From contig NZ_NFJB01000002.1 in assembly GCF_002159645.1 (NCBI RefSeq), positions 1 to 64,000 on the forward strand: 64,000 nt of DNA, written 5' to 3'. Positions 53,385 to 63,166 of the stretch are shown one piece after another. Origin of the DNA: Parabacteroides sp. An277. GTDB taxonomy: Bacteria > Bacteroidota > Bacteroidia > Bacteroidales > Tannerellaceae. The translations under genes and the position numbers were made by a program. Numbering within the stretch: position 1 is the first letter of the stretch; each line of letters begins with the position of its first letter. The notes under the pieces are model-generated. The model was not told where the DNA came from. It was given only the letters and a program-made list of their open reading frames with translations, and ran no database searches.

Positions 53385-54660
53385 AAACTTCTTTCACTTT
53401 GTCTACGTAATCCAACTTTTCCCAAGTAAAAAGTTCCACATCACAGATTACGGGTGCCGGATTGTAACGCGAATTGAAAATCTTCTGGACTACGCGCGGC
53501 TTCCGTCCCATGTGTCCGTAGGAGGCGGTCTCGAAGTAGATCGGGTTGCGGAGCTTCAGCCGTTCCTCGATGGCTTTCGGACGCATGTCGAAGAGCTTCT
53601 CGACGCGTGCGGCGATTTCTCCATCGGTCAGGTTCACATGCGAGCGGCCGAAGGTATTGATGTAGATGTTCATCGGTTTTGCCACGCCAATCGCGTAGGA
53701 TACCTGCACGAGGATTTCATCTGCCACGCCTGCTGCTACGAGATTCTTCGCGATATGGCGAGCGGCGTAGGCTGCCGAGCGGTCCACCTTCGAGGGGTCT
53801 TTGCCTGAGAAGGCACCTCCACCGTGCGCTCCTTTTCCGCCGTAAGTATCCACGATGATTTTACGTCCGGTCAAGCCCGTATCTCCGTGCGGTCCGCCGA
53901 TGACGAATTTACCCGTCGGATTGACGTAATATTTCGTCTGCTCGTCGAAGAGGGCTTGCACTTCTGCCGGATATTGCGCCTTGACGCGCGGTACGAGGAG
54001 CGTCTTCACGTCCTGCTCGATGCGTTTCTGCATCGCGTTGTCGGCTTCCTCTTGCGTGATGCCTTTGGCTTCGATGAACTCGTCGTGTTGCGTCGAGATG
54101 ACGATGGTATCGATATGCAGCGGTTTCCCGTTGTCGTCGTATTCGATGGTGACTTGGCTCTTGGCGTCCGGACGCAGGTAAGGCATCAGGACGGAGTTCT
54201 GTTTGCGGATGGTAGCCAGTTCCCAGAGGAGGCTGTGCGCCAAATCCAGGGCAAGAGGCATGTAATTGGCTGTCTCGTTGGTGGCATATCCGAACATCAT
54301 GCCTTGGTCGCCCGCGCCTTGGTCGTAAGGGTTCTCGCGTTCGACGCCTCGGTTGATGTCGCCACTCTGTTCGTGGATGGCCGAGAAGACGCCGCATGAT
54401 TTGGCTTCGAATTGGTACTCGCTCTTGGTGTATCCGATGTGTTCGATGACGCGCCGCGCCACGTCTTGCACATCCACATACGCTTTTGATTTAACTTCTC
54501 CCGCCAAGACGACCTGCCCGGTCGTAACAAGGGTTTCGCAAGCTACTTTCGAGTCTTTGTCGTATGCCAAAAACTCGTCCAGCAAAGCATCCGATATTTG
54601 GTCGGCTACTTTATCGGGGTGTCCTTCCGACACCGATTCGGAGGTAAATAAATAACTCAT
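53374..54660 (-). CDS. metK: S-adenosylmethionine synthetase
   Basis: A 428-residue enzyme making SAM from methionine and ATP. Signature motifs: [13 protein letters not shown] at the N-terminus, [12 protein letters not shown] and the glycine-rich [16 protein letters not shown]. Start at 54660 (MSYLFTSES). Length fits the Bacteroidetes form, which is longer than the E. coli enzyme. Its leader of about 180 nt was checked for a SAM riboswitch; none was recognised. Confidence 0.96.
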   Translation of the reverse strand: MSYLFTSESVSEGHPDKVADQISDALLDEFLAYDKDSKVACETLVTTGQVVLAGEVKSKAYVDVQDVARRVIEHIGYTKSEYQFEAKSCGVFSAIHEQSGDINRGVERENPYDQGAGDQGMMFGYATNETANYMPLALDLAHSLLWELATIRKQNSVLMPYLRPDAKSQVTIEYDDNGKPLHIDTIVISTQHDEFIEAKGITQEEADNAMQKRIEQDVKTLLVPRVKAQYPAEVQALFDEQTKYYVNPTGKFVIGGPHGDTGLTGRKIIVDTYGGKGAHGGGAFSGKDPSKVDRSAAYAARHIAKNLVAAGVADEILVQVSYAIGVAKPMNIYINTFGRSHVNLTDGEIAARVEKLFDMRPKAIEERLKLRNPIYFETASYGHMGRKPRVVQKIFNSRYNPAPVICDVELFTWEKLDYVDKVKEVFAL

Positions 54661-54839
54661 TGCTTTTAAATTGAAAATTGAGAATTGAAAATTGACATTT
54701 CCAATCCGGTTAATAAAACAAACAGACGCTTTAGGAAAATCGGTTTTGCCGGCCGGCACGCTTGAAAAGAGAGATGTTTTTTAGCATTTTTTCCAGTGGT
54801 TGCAAGCAATACAAATCTATCCACACGTCAAATTCGCGA

Positions 54840-54869
54840 CAAAGATACGAATCAAAAACAAATCGGCAA
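54840..54869 (-). promoter_or_regulatory. promoter of metK
   Basis: Minus strand: -33 TTG (54867-54869), 19-nt spacer, -7 TATCTTTG (54840-54847). The -33 bases are part of the terminator hairpin of the preceding small gene. Confidence 0.6.
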
Positions 54870-54883
54870 CGCTTTGTGCCGAT
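54862..54883 (-). terminator. terminator of the small basic protein gene
   Basis: ATCGGC/GCCGAT with a 10-nt loop, followed on the minus strand by TTGTTTTT. It begins at the stop codon of the upstream 60-residue ORF. Confidence 0.6.
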
Positions 54884-55065
54884 TATTTTTTCTTTTTTGT
54901 GTTGCGCAGGGCTTTTTTCAGTTTGAAGCCGGCACGCATCTTGGCGGCTCCGGAGCCGTGCGTCCCGCGCAGGAAATCCTTCAGGCGGGGCTTCCCGTCT
55001 TTTTCTTCCGCTGCTTTTTTAAATACTTGGCCATGGCCCGTCATGGCGCGTTCGATTTCGTTCAT
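54883..55065 (-). CDS. small basic protein, hypothetical
   Basis: A 60-residue, strongly basic protein (MNEIERAMTGHGQVFKKAAEE... ending LRNTKKKK). No domain recognised and no signal peptide. Support for a real gene comes from its own terminator at 54862-54883 and its position on the same strand as folK and metK. The composition would suit nucleic-acid or ribosome binding, but that is a guess. Upstream is the 40-bp tandem array; no clear promoter was found. Confidence 0.5.
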   Translation of the reverse strand: MNEIERAMTGHGQVFKKAAEEKDGKPRLKDFLRGTHGSGAAKMRAGFKLKKALRNTKKKK

Positions 55066-55135
55066 TTTTTATCCTTTCTTTGTTTTCGTTTATGCTTTAC
55101 CTGCTATTTTACTTACGCTAAGAATGCGTAAATAT

Positions 55136-55295
55136 TTTCATCGAGATTTTACGCTATCTTCTATTGAGTAAAATCTCGCATCTGGCTTTTACTTCCACGC
55201 AGATTTAGTAAAATCCAGCATCTGGCTTTTACTTCCGCTTCTATTTAGTAAAATCTACAACAGAGATTTTACTCCTGCGTAGATTTAGTAAAATC
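55136..55295 (-). repeat. four 40-bp tandem repeats reaching into folK
   Basis: Units start (minus strand) at 55295, 55255, 55215 and 55175. Each begins GATTTTACT(A/C)AAT and carries an inverted GTAAAA near position 25, so each can form a small hairpin. The first 27 nt of unit 1 encode the last eight residues and stop of FolK. A degenerate fifth unit may follow to 55096. No unique spacers. Confidence 0.75.
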
Positions 55296-55748
55296 TCGGA
55301 ACAATTCTTCTATATTTTTCCCTAAAAGCGGATGGCGGAGAAAGGGCGCAATCTCCCGCAAAGGCTCCAAGACGAAACGGCGTTCGTGCAAGTGCGGATG
55401 CGGAATTTCCAACTCGGCGGAACGGACGACCTCGTCGCCGTAAAGGAGGAGGTCGATGTCGATGAGGCGGTCGTGGTAAATCCCCTGTGCGCTCTTTGCC
55501 GCTCGCCCCATCTCGCGCTCGATTGTTTGCGTAAGACGCAACAAATCAAACGGCGAGAGCGATGTTTCCAACGCCAACGCCGCATTCAAGAATCTGTTTT
55601 CCGACACGAACCCCCACGGTTCCGTCTCGTAAAACGAAGAGAGGGCCAGCACGTCGCCCGCCCGTTCGGCCAGCAACGCAGCGGCGGTGATGAGGTTCCG
55701 TCGCCGGTTGCCGAGATTCGAACCCAACCCGAGGTAAGCCTTCATCAA
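55269..55748 (-). CDS. folK: 6-hydroxymethyl-7,8-dihydropterin pyrophosphokinase
   Basis: A 159-residue enzyme of folate biosynthesis that transfers pyrophosphate from ATP to the pterin. Motifs: [25 protein letters not shown] and the signature [16 protein letters not shown] with [14 protein letters not shown]. Its C-terminal residues (DFTKSTQE) derive from the 40-bp tandem array. It is the last gene of ftsX-DUF3098-uppP-truB-queA-folK; its start overlaps the queA stop. Confidence 0.93.
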   Translation of the reverse strand: MMKAYLGLGSNLGNRRRNLITAAALLAERAGDVLALSSFYETEPWGFVSENRFLNAALALETSLSPFDLLRLTQTIEREMGRAAKSAQGIYHDRLIDIDLLLYGDEVVRSAELEIPHPHLHERRFVLEPLREIAPFLRHPLLGKNIEELFRDFTKSTQE

Positions 55749-56797
55749 TCGATAATTAACATCGCGTCGCCATACGCGCCGAAATGATATTTCTCCTTGA
55801 CGGCCACATCGTATGCCTCCATGATGAGTTCATAACCGCCAAACGCCGCGGTCATCATCAGGAGCGTAGAGAGCGGCATGTGGAAATTCGTCACCATGCT
55901 GCTGGCCACGCCAAACTCGTAGGGCGGGAAGATAAACTTGTTCGTCCAGCCTTCATACTCTTTCAGATGGCCGTCCGTGCAAACGGCTGTTTCGACCGCC
56001 CGCATCACCGACGTGCCGACCACGCAAATTTGATGGCCTTCGTCCTTTCCCCGGTTGACAGTCTCCACCACGTCTGCGTTGATAATCATCTGCTCCGAGT
56101 CCATCTTATGTTTCGTTAAATCCTCGACATCGATTTCGCGGAAATTACCCAATCCGCTGTGCATCGTTAAGAACGCAAACCGGCAATCCTTGATTTCAAG
56201 GCGTTTCATCAGTTCGCGACTGAAATGGAATCCGGCGGCAGGAGCCACTACGGCACCCTCTTCCGTCGCAAAGATATTCTGATAACGCGCCTCGTCGTCC
56301 GGTTCGACCGGGCGATTGATGTATTTCGGAAGCGGCGTTTCGCCCAGATTATACAAATCCCGTTTAAATTTATCATGGTCTCCATCATACAAGAAACGCA
56401 ACGTGCGACCGCGCGACGTGGTATTATCGATTACCTCTGCCACCATCGAGTCGTCATCCCCGAAATAAAGCTTGTTTCCGATGCGGATTTTGCGGGCCGG
56501 GTCGACCAGCACATCCCACAAGCGCAAATCCGGATTCAATTCGCGAAGGAGAAACACCTCGATACGCGCCCCCGTTTTCTCCTTATTTCCATACAAACGA
56601 GCGGGGAAAACGCGCGTATTGTTGAAAATAAACACATCCCCGTTTCCAAAATAATCGAGAATGTCCTTAAAAATACGGTGTTCGATTTCGCCCGTTTTCT
56701 TATGCACTACCATCAAGCGGGATTCATCCCTGTTTTTCGCCGGATACAACGCAATCAGTTCTTCCGGCAATTTGAATTTAAATTGAGAGAGCTTCAT
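55745..56797 (-). CDS. queA: S-adenosylmethionine:tRNA ribosyltransferase-isomerase
   Basis: A 350-residue enzyme that adds the ribosyl part of SAM to 7-deazaguanine in tRNA, giving epoxyqueuosine. Motifs: [28 protein letters not shown] at the N-terminus (read in pieces), [13 protein letters not shown], and the C-terminal [13 protein letters not shown]. The start overlaps truB by four bases and the end overlaps folK. Confidence 0.95.
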   Translation of the reverse strand: MKLSQFKFKLPEELIALYPAKNRDESRLMVVHKKTGEIEHRIFKDILDYFGNGDVFIFNNTRVFPARLYGNKEKTGARIEVFLLRELNPDLRLWDVLVDPARKIRIGNKLYFGDDDSMVAEVIDNTTSRGRTLRFLYDGDHDKFKRDLYNLGETPLPKYINRPVEPDDEARYQNIFATEEGAVVAPAAGFHFSRELMKRLEIKDCRFAFLTMHSGLGNFREIDVEDLTKHKMDSEQMIINADVVETVNRGKDEGHQICVVGTSVMRAVETAVCTDGHLKEYEGWTNKFIFPPYEFGVASSMVTNFHMPLSTLLMMTAAFGGYELIMEAYDVAVKEKYHFGAYGDAMLIID

Positions 56798-57498
56798 ATT
56801 GTATTTGTCTTTTCTATCTTTTCATTTAAAAAATCATCTATTTCTTCCGGATTCAAACAGCAATCCAAGGTAATATCGCCGATGCGCGTCCGTTCCAACG
56901 CAATCAAATGGGCTCCAGAATGAAGCGCCTCGCCAATGTCGCGCGCCAACGCCCGGATATAAGTTCCTTTACTACATACGACACGAATCTTCACCACCGG
57001 AAGCGCACATTCGAGCAGTTCGATTTCATCGATCACCAGCGTCTTGGCTTTGAGCGGGACCTCTTCCCCTTTCCGTGCCAATTCGTACGCCCGTTTGCCC
57101 TCAATCTTGCAAGCGGAAAAAACAGGGGGCACCTGTTCAATCTTGCCTATGAAATGTTTTAACGTTTCCTCTACCAGCTCGCGCGTGATGTGTTCCGTCG
57201 GATACACTGCATCTACCTCCTTTTCCAAATCGAACGACGGCGTCGTCTCGCCCAGCTTGAGCGTCGCCACGTATTCTTTCGTCTGGTATTGGAATTCGTC
57301 GATGCGCTTGGTCGCCTTTCCCGTACAGAGAATCATCACACCGGTAGCCAACGGATCGAGCGTGCCGGCATGTCCAACCTTTATTTTCTTGACACCCAAT
57401 TTCCGCGAAAGCTTATAGCGGAACTTGTTCACCAAATCAAACGAAGTCCACTTTAACGGTTTATTAAAATACAAAACCTCTCCAGCTAAGAAATCCAT
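56794..57498 (-). CDS. truB: tRNA pseudouridine(55) synthase
   Basis: A 234-residue enzyme making pseudouridine 55 in the T-loop of tRNA. The catalytic aspartate is in [13 protein letters not shown]. Other blocks are [27 protein letters not shown] and [15 protein letters not shown]. The C-terminal PUA domain is reduced, as usual in this phylum. It overlaps uppP and queA at its ends. Confidence 0.94.
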   Translation of the reverse strand: MDFLAGEVLYFNKPLKWTSFDLVNKFRYKLSRKLGVKKIKVGHAGTLDPLATGVMILCTGKATKRIDEFQYQTKEYVATLKLGETTPSFDLEKEVDAVYPTEHITRELVEETLKHFIGKIEQVPPVFSACKIEGKRAYELARKGEEVPLKAKTLVIDEIELLECALPVVKIRVVCSKGTYIRALARDIGEALHSGAHLIALERTRIGDITLDCCLNPEEIDDFLNEKIEKTNTI

Positions 57499-58334
57499 CA
57501 GACAAGTTGCAAATTATATCCCATTAACATCATCACCAAAATAACACCCCCCACAATGATGCGGTAATATCCAAAAGCCTTGAATCCATATTTCGTGACA
57601 AAGCCTATAAAGAATTTTATCGCCAACAACGCCACGATAAAGGCCACTACATTACCCACAAGCAACACACCTATATTTTCGCTTAGTATCTCTGCCCCGT
57701 TCGGTTCTAAGAAAAGCTTCAACATCTTATAAGCCGTAGCGGCAAACATAGTCGGGACGGCCAAAAAGAAAGAAAACTCGGCCGCTGCTTTCCGCGACAA
57801 ACGCTGTGCCATACCGCCTACGATAGTCGCCATCGAACGCGAAACACCCGGAATCATGGCTATGCATTGAAAGAATCCAATCGTCAATGCCTTCTTTTCG
57901 GTCATTTCATCAGATGCATCCGGATGATTGAATATCTTATCCACAAAGAGCATGAAAATACCTCCGACTACCAGCATAATGGCCACTACCCATACATTCT
58001 CCAACATCGAGTCGATTAAATCACTGAACAAAAAACCGATGACTGCAGCTGGAAGGAAGGCGACCAAAAGCTTCCAATAGAAATCAAATTTATATAAGAA
58101 ACTCTTCAGGTCTGTCACTTTACCCTTATTCAAGCGGAAGAACCGCTTCCAATATAAGCAGACGACAGACAGGATGGCGCCAAACTGGATAATCACGGTA
58201 AAGGCCTTTACAAAGTCGGTACTTTCTACGCCCAGCAAGTTTTGAGTAATAATCATGTGCCCGGTAGAAGAAACGGGCAGAAACTCAGTCAGTCCCTCTA
58301 CTATCGCTATGATAATCGCTTCAAGAATATTCAT
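57498..58334 (-). CDS. uppP: undecaprenyl-diphosphate phosphatase
   Basis: A 278-residue integral membrane enzyme of the BacA type that recycles the undecaprenyl carrier lipid. It has about eight hydrophobic segments and the two active-site motifs, [15 protein letters not shown] near the N-terminus and [14 protein letters not shown] in the middle. Cotranscribed between DUF3098 and truB with overlapping ends. Confidence 0.95.
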   Translation of the reverse strand: MNILEAIIIAIVEGLTEFLPVSSTGHMIITQNLLGVESTDFVKAFTVIIQFGAILSVVCLYWKRFFRLNKGKVTDLKSFLYKFDFYWKLLVAFLPAAVIGFLFSDLIDSMLENVWVVAIMLVVGGIFMLFVDKIFNHPDASDEMTEKKALTIGFFQCIAMIPGVSRSMATIVGGMAQRLSRKAAAEFSFFLAVPTMFAATAYKMLKLFLEPNGAEILSENIGVLLVGNVVAFIVALLAIKFFIGFVTKYGFKAFGYYRIIVGGVILVMMLMGYNLQLV

Positions 58335-58570
58335 TCTTCCGTCTGTTTCTCTTTGCTATTCTTAACTATTCCTATCGCCACACCGATAAATCCAAGCATA
58401 ACAACAACCGGTGCTACTACAATACGCCGCGTGTCGAATATTTCCGGATTAAACGTATTGTCGCCCGAACCACCCCCGCTCATCAACATAAAGCCGATAA
58501 TAATCAACACAATGGAGGCCGATACTAAGATAAAATTCTCTTTTCCAAAAGCAAAATCCTTTCTTGCCAT
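58331..58570 (-). CDS. DUF3098 small membrane protein
   Basis: A 79-residue protein with two membrane helices ([21 protein letters not shown] and [15 protein letters not shown], roughly 13-33 and 55-70) and the linker [17 protein letters not shown], which fits DUF3098. Function unknown. It always sits between ftsX and uppP in the Bacteroidetes operon, which hints at a role in cell-envelope growth. Confidence 0.88.
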   Translation of the reverse strand: MARKDFAFGKENFILVSASIVLIIIGFMLMSGGGSGDNTFNPEIFDTRRIVVAPVVVMLGFIGVAIGIVKNSKEKQTEE

Positions 58571-58588
58571 TTCTCCTTACTTTATTAT

Positions 58589-59467
58589 TTATATGTAATA
58601 TAATCTATCAAAACTCATCCGCAAATATTTATTGACGGACAAAATGGTAGCTATAGCAGATATGAGAAGCCCCAATACCAGCACCACACCATATACGATT
58701 AACAACGTCGGAATATCCAATAATTGTATAAAGCCCGCCAATTCTGATTGCAAATAATATAACGCACCTGTCAGCATACATATTGCCAAAATAGCAGCAA
58801 TAAATCCGCTTATCAAGTTATAACGCACAAATGGCCAACGGATAAACCCGGCCGTAGCCCCTACCAATTGCATCGTATGGATAAGGAAACGCTTGGAATA
58901 GATTAACAACCGGATGGTATTGCTAATCAACACAAACGAAATAGCCATCAACACCGCCGCCAAACCTAACAGGATGAACCCGATTTTATGCATATTATGT
59001 TGTACCAATTCAAGCATGTCCTTGCGGTAAAGCAGTTCGGAAACGGATGTATATTGCTTGATTTGGTCTTCGATGAGCCGCAAGCTATCCGGATTGGCAT
59101 ATTGCGAGCGAAGCTTGACTTCGATAGAGGCTTGCAAAGGATTGAATCCTAAGAAGGTTTCTGGATTCTCGCCCAATTCTTCTTCCAACTCTCGGGCGGC
59201 CATCTCCTTCGAGATATATTCGGTCGATTTAATATAGGGTTGCGCTTCCAATTTCTTTTGCATCCGTTGGATATCGACCTCTTTCACGTTATCTTTCAAT
59301 ACGATAGAGAAAGACATATTCTCTTTCACATACACCGAAAGTTTGTTGCCCAACATCCCCATCAGGAATATAAGCCCTAATAGAAACAATACCAATGCTA
59401 TACTTACTACAGCAGTAAGGCGGGAATGAAAAAAAGAAACAGTATTAATTCTCCTCGTACGAGCCAT
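58589..59467 (-). CDS. ftsX: cell division protein FtsX
   Basis: A 292-residue membrane protein of the FtsX permease-like type. There is one N-terminal helix (about 20-45), a large periplasmic loop (about 50-165), and three helices from about 170 on. It pairs with FtsE to activate peptidoglycan hydrolases at division; ftsE is not in this window. It is the first gene of the six-gene operon. Confidence 0.92.
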   Translation of the reverse strand: MARTRRINTVSFFHSRLTAVVSIALVLFLLGLIFLMGMLGNKLSVYVKENMSFSIVLKDNVKEVDIQRMQKKLEAQPYIKSTEYISKEMAARELEEELGENPETFLGFNPLQASIEVKLRSQYANPDSLRLIEDQIKQYTSVSELLYRKDMLELVQHNMHKIGFILLGLAAVLMAISFVLISNTIRLLIYSKRFLIHTMQLVGATAGFIRWPFVRYNLISGFIAAILAICMLTGALYYLQSELAGFIQLLDIPTLLIVYGVVLVLGLLISAIATILSVNKYLRMSFDRLYYI

Positions 59468-59668
59468 TTAATCCTTATAATTAGATGCATCAGACAAAAA
59501 AGAGAAATGCTTCGGACACATTTCTCCTAATTTTCTTGCAAAAGAACAAATATTTCGCGATATAACGATGCTTTTTGAGTTATTTAACGTCCTAAGGCAG
59601 CTTCCCGCCTCGGAAGTACATGGTATTTGCAAATTATTTCGTTTCTTTGCACGCAAAAGATAAAGATT

Positions 59669-60421
59669 ATGGCGGAAGAACAACAAATGGTCCTTCGAAC
59701 GGAGGACTTGGTAAAGAAATATCGAGCCCGCACGGTGGTAAACCATGTTTCTATTAACGTGAAGCAGGGCGAGATTGTAGGTTTGCTGGGACCTAATGGA
59801 GCTGGCAAAACGACAACCTTTTACATGACCGTAGGATTGGTGACGCCCAACGAGGGAAAGATTTTCCTTAACGAGATGGAGATTACTAAATTCCCGGTCT
59901 ATAAACGGGCACGTTGCGGAATTGGTTATTTGGCGCAAGAAGCTTCTATCTTCCGGAAAATGACAGTAGAAGATAATATCCGTTCCGTATTGGAGATGAC
60001 CGACACAACACCCGACGAGCAACACGAGAAGCTGGAAAGCCTGATTACGGAATTCGGACTACAAAAGGTGCGGAAAAACTTAGGAGACAGGCTCTCTGGT
60101 GGCGAGCGCCGTCGTGCAGAGATTGCTCGATGCTTAGCCATTAATCCGAAATTCATCATGCTGGATGAGCCCTTTGCCGGTGTCGACCCGATTGCCGTGC
60201 AAGACATCCAAACCATCGTCGCCCGACTTCGCCATAAGAACATCGGCATTTTGATAACGGACCACAACGTGTACGAAACGCTTAGTATTTGTGACCGTGC
60301 CTATCTTCTTTTCGAAGGCAAAGTACTCTTCCAAGGTACAGCCGAACAATTGGCCGAGAATGCCATCGTGCGCGAAAAGTATTTGGGAAAAGACTTTATC
60401 CTCCGAAAGAAAGACCTCTGA
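59669..60421 (+). CDS. lptB: LPS export ABC transporter ATP-binding protein
   Basis: A 250-residue ATPase powering LPS extraction from the inner membrane by LptFG. Walker [13 protein letters not shown]-loop YLAQEASIF, signature [16 protein letters not shown], Walker [14 protein letters not shown] and switch histidine ITDHNV. Start at 59669 (MAEEQQMVL), not 14 codons upstream. Divergent from ftsX. Confidence 0.94.
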   Translation: MAEEQQMVLRTEDLVKKYRARTVVNHVSINVKQGEIVGLLGPNGAGKTTTFYMTVGLVTPNEGKIFLNEMEITKFPVYKRARCGIGYLAQEASIFRKMTVEDNIRSVLEMTDTTPDEQHEKLESLITEFGLQKVRKNLGDRLSGGERRRAEIARCLAINPKFIMLDEPFAGVDPIAVQDIQTIVARLRHKNIGILITDHNVYETLSICDRAYLLFEGKVLFQGTAEQLAENAIVREKYLGKDFILRKKDL

Positions 60422-60488
60422 TGCTTATATATATTAATGTATGGAAAACATAGGTATCATCCGTTTTGATTATAGTGATAAACAAAAA

Positions 60489-60503
60489 CGATTCTCGTTA
60501 TAA
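60489..60503. promoter_or_regulatory. half-site shared with the 4886-4941 palindrome
   Basis: CGATTCTCGTTATAA is identical to 4927-4941. It lies 68 nt before the GH88 start codon, inside a larger GATTATA/TATAATC inverted repeat (60468-60505). Confidence 0.5.
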
Positions 60504-60570
60504 TCGGAAGGGATATTAGTTATAAATCGAACAGAATATTTAAATAACGGATAAATAATAGTTTTATATC

Positions 60571-61773
60571 ATGAAGAAAGTATCGTATTATGCCGCCTGT
60601 TTGTTGGCTGGAGTAACTTTATTTGCTTGTCAAAACGGGCCGAAAGAAGAGCCGATTCAAGAAGTAATTGAACGTGGATTGAACCGCGCTACGGAACAAT
60701 CTCTCCTCATGGCCAAGACGCTGGAATCGAAAGAGGGGCAACTCCCGACATCTATTAAAAATGACACGCTAACGACGAGCAACTACTCCTGGTGGTGTAG
60801 CGGTTTTTTCCCCGGTGTATTGTGGTATTTGTATGAAAACAACCCTTCGGAGGAATTAAAGCAATACGCCGAACTATACACGGCCCGCGTAGAACCGGCC
60901 AAGAAGATTACCTATAGCCACGATTTGGGCTTTATGCTGAATTGCAGCTTTGGAAATGGGTATCGCCTCACAAAGAATCCACATTACAAAGAGGTTATGG
61001 AAGAGGGTGCCCGTTCGTTGGCTACCCGTTTCAATCCGAATGTCGGGTTGATTCGCTCATGGGACTTCAGCAAAGACAAATGGCAATATCCGGTTATCAT
61101 CGACAATATGATGAATTTGGAATTCCTTATGGAAATGGGGAAGATGACGGGCGATAGTACTTATACGCAGATGTCTATTTCTCACGCCGACAAGACGATG
61201 GAGAATCATTTCCGCCCCGATTATAGTTGCTATCACGTTGTTTCGTATGATACCTTGACCGCTAAGCCGCACATCAAACAAACCCACCAAGGTTATGCCG
61301 ACGAATCAGCTTGGGCTCGCGGACAGGCTTGGGCTTTGTATGGCTATACCATGATGTTCCGCGAAGCTCAGAAACCGACCTATCTCGAACAGGCTAAACA
61401 TATTGCCACATATTTAATGAATCATCCGCGAATGCCGGAAGACAAAGTACCGTATTGGGATTTAGACGACCCGAAGATTCCGAACGTTCCGCGCGATGCT
61501 TCCGCCGCTGCAATTATGGCTTCTGCCCTGATTGAATTAAGCAAGCAATGCCCGGATGCGTTCGGGAAGCAATGCCTTGACTATGCGGAAGCACAGATTC
61601 GTTCGCTCTCCTCGCCTGCCTATTTGGCCGAACCGGGTACAAATTGCGACTTTATCCTGATGCATAGTACTGGAAACCTACCGGGCAACAGCGAAGTGGA
61701 CGTGCCCCTCAGTTATGCAGACTACTATTATGTAGAAGCATTGATGCGTTTGAAACATGAGGTAAAAGAGTAA
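60571..61773 (+). CDS. glycoside hydrolase family 88 lipoprotein (unsaturated uronyl hydrolase)
   Basis: A 400-residue protein. Lipobox GVTLFACQNGPKEEP (Cys20). The rest is an alpha/alpha-barrel of the GH88 type: SNYSWWCSGFFPGVLWYLYE, the DLGFMLNCSFGNGYRLT segment with a candidate catalytic aspartate, and DESAWARGQAWALYGY. GH88 enzymes hydrate unsaturated uronic acids released by polysaccharide lyases. It is followed by the DUF2264 gene after 3 nt, forming a uronide-processing pair. Confidence 0.85.
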   Translation: MKKVSYYAACLLAGVTLFACQNGPKEEPIQEVIERGLNRATEQSLLMAKTLESKEGQLPTSIKNDTLTTSNYSWWCSGFFPGVLWYLYENNPSEELKQYAELYTARVEPAKKITYSHDLGFMLNCSFGNGYRLTKNPHYKEVMEEGARSLATRFNPNVGLIRSWDFSKDKWQYPVIIDNMMNLEFLMEMGKMTGDSTYTQMSISHADKTMENHFRPDYSCYHVVSYDTLTAKPHIKQTHQGYADESAWARGQAWALYGYTMMFREAQKPTYLEQAKHIATYLMNHPRMPEDKVPYWDLDDPKIPNVPRDASAAAIMASALIELSKQCPDAFGKQCLDYAEAQIRSLSSPAYLAEPGTNCDFILMHSTGNLPGNSEVDVPLSYADYYYVEALMRLKHEVKE

Positions 61774-61776
61774 GAT

Positions 61777-63018
61777 ATGAGAAAGCAAAGATGGATAATA
61801 AAAGGATGGCTTCTTTGCCTCTGTTTATGGTTTGTGAGTAAGGTACAAGCCCAACCAGCCATAGCCCAAGCCTCGGGTGAAATGCAACGGGAAATATGGG
61901 TTGAACAATTGGTAAAGATTGCCGACCCAGTACTGACAAACCTAAGCCAGCAAACCTTAAAGGCGGAAATGCCTTACGAATCCAAAGATTCAAGTCGACG
62001 GAAATTCTCCCACTTGGAGGCAGTCGGCCGGTTGATTTGCGGCATAGCTCCTTGGTTAGAATTGGGTCCGGACGATACGCCGGAAGGAAAACTTCGGGCA
62101 AAATACATCGACCTCGCCGTAAAGGGACTGACCCATGCTGTAGACCCTGCATCGCCCGACTTCTTAGAGTTTCAAGAGCCATACCAGCCTTTGGTAGATG
62201 CCGCCTTCCTGGCGCAAGGACTACTACGTGCCCCAACGCAATTGTGGGCTAATTTAAGTCCTGAAGCGCAGGCAAATCTGATAGCCGCCTTAAAGAGTAG
62301 CCGGCAAATCAAACCTTGGGAAAACAACTGGCTCCTGTTTGCGTCGATGATTGAAGCTACACTTTTGGAATTAACCGGCGAATGCGATACCGAACGATTG
62401 CTATATGGCGTCCGACGTTTCCGTGACGATTGGTACAAAGGCGATGCGCTCTATGGCGACGGTCCTGCTTTCCATCAAGATTATTATAATAGTTTCGTGA
62501 TTCACCCCATGCTGACGGACGTCTTGCTTGTCTTGCAAAAACACGGAATGGAAGGCCGCGACTTCCTTCCCGAGCAGATGAAACGCTTGACGCGCTATGC
62601 GGCCCAGTTGGAACGTTTCATCTCTCCGGAAGGAACTTTCCCGGTAGTCGGCCGATCGATTGTCTACCGCACCGGCGTTTTCCATGCGTTGGCACAGGCT
62701 TCGCTCTTGCACCAGTTGCCGACCCAACTTGTTCCGGCGCAAGTCCGTTGCGCTTTGACAGCGGTCATTTATCGGCAATTTCAATCGGAAGCGAACTTCG
62801 ATACGGAGGGGTGGCTCCGAGTTGGTTTTACCGGCGCACAAATTGATATGGCCGAGACTTATATCAACACCGGAAGCGCCTATCTATGTGCCACGGGCTT
62901 CTTGGCACTCGGTCTGCCGCCCGACGATGCTTTCTGGAACAGCCCGTCGGTTGAATGGACGAACCTCAAAGCCTGGAATGGTATCAACGTCCCTGCTGAT
63001 AGTGCATTGAAACCCTAA
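61777..63018 (+). CDS. DUF2264 protein (GH154-type candidate)
   Basis: A 413-residue protein. Signal peptide MRKQRWIIKGWLLCLCLWFV ending near VQAQPA. The body matches DUF2264: SHLEAVGRLICGIAPWLE, PWENNWLLFASMIE, KGDALYGDGPAFHQDYYNSF and GRSIVYRTG. I recall the family being listed in CAZy as GH154 with beta-glucuronidase members; I did not check this. Next to GH88 it would help degrade a uronic-acid-rich glycan. Probably periplasmic. Confidence 0.8.
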   Translation: MRKQRWIIKGWLLCLCLWFVSKVQAQPAIAQASGEMQREIWVEQLVKIADPVLTNLSQQTLKAEMPYESKDSSRRKFSHLEAVGRLICGIAPWLELGPDDTPEGKLRAKYIDLAVKGLTHAVDPASPDFLEFQEPYQPLVDAAFLAQGLLRAPTQLWANLSPEAQANLIAALKSSRQIKPWENNWLLFASMIEATLLELTGECDTERLLYGVRRFRDDWYKGDALYGDGPAFHQDYYNSFVIHPMLTDVLLVLQKHGMEGRDFLPEQMKRLTRYAAQLERFISPEGTFPVVGRSIVYRTGVFHALAQASLLHQLPTQLVPAQVRCALTAVIYRQFQSEANFDTEGWLRVGFTGAQIDMAETYINTGSAYLCATGFLALGLPPDDAFWNSPSVEWTNLKAWNGINVPADSALKP

Positions 63019-63030
63019 CACAAAAAAAGG

Positions 63031-63064
63031 AGGCACGGAAAGAAAAAGGAATCTCTCCGTGCCT
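63031..63064 (+). terminator. terminator after the GH88/DUF2264 pair
   Basis: AGGCACGGA/TCCGTGCCT, 16-nt loop, followed by TTGTATT. Confidence 0.7.
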
Positions 63065-63092
63065 TTGTATTCAAAAACAAGCTCCTAACTGC

Positions 63093-63122
63093 TTGCATTC
63101 CGAAAAGAAGTTCGTATCTTTG
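63093..63122 (+). promoter_or_regulatory. promoter of the Rpn-family gene
   Basis: -33 TTG (63093-63095), 19-nt spacer, -7 TATCTTTG (63115-63122), 44 nt before the start codon. Confidence 0.6.
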
Positions 63123-63166
63123 CCCTACGCTACTATTGGCGGAACCATTTAAAAGCATCCTTAGCT

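Noticed and set aside
54661-54840. SAM riboswitch in the metK leader
   Set aside because: None of the SAM-I or SAM-II conserved segments was recognised on the minus strand.
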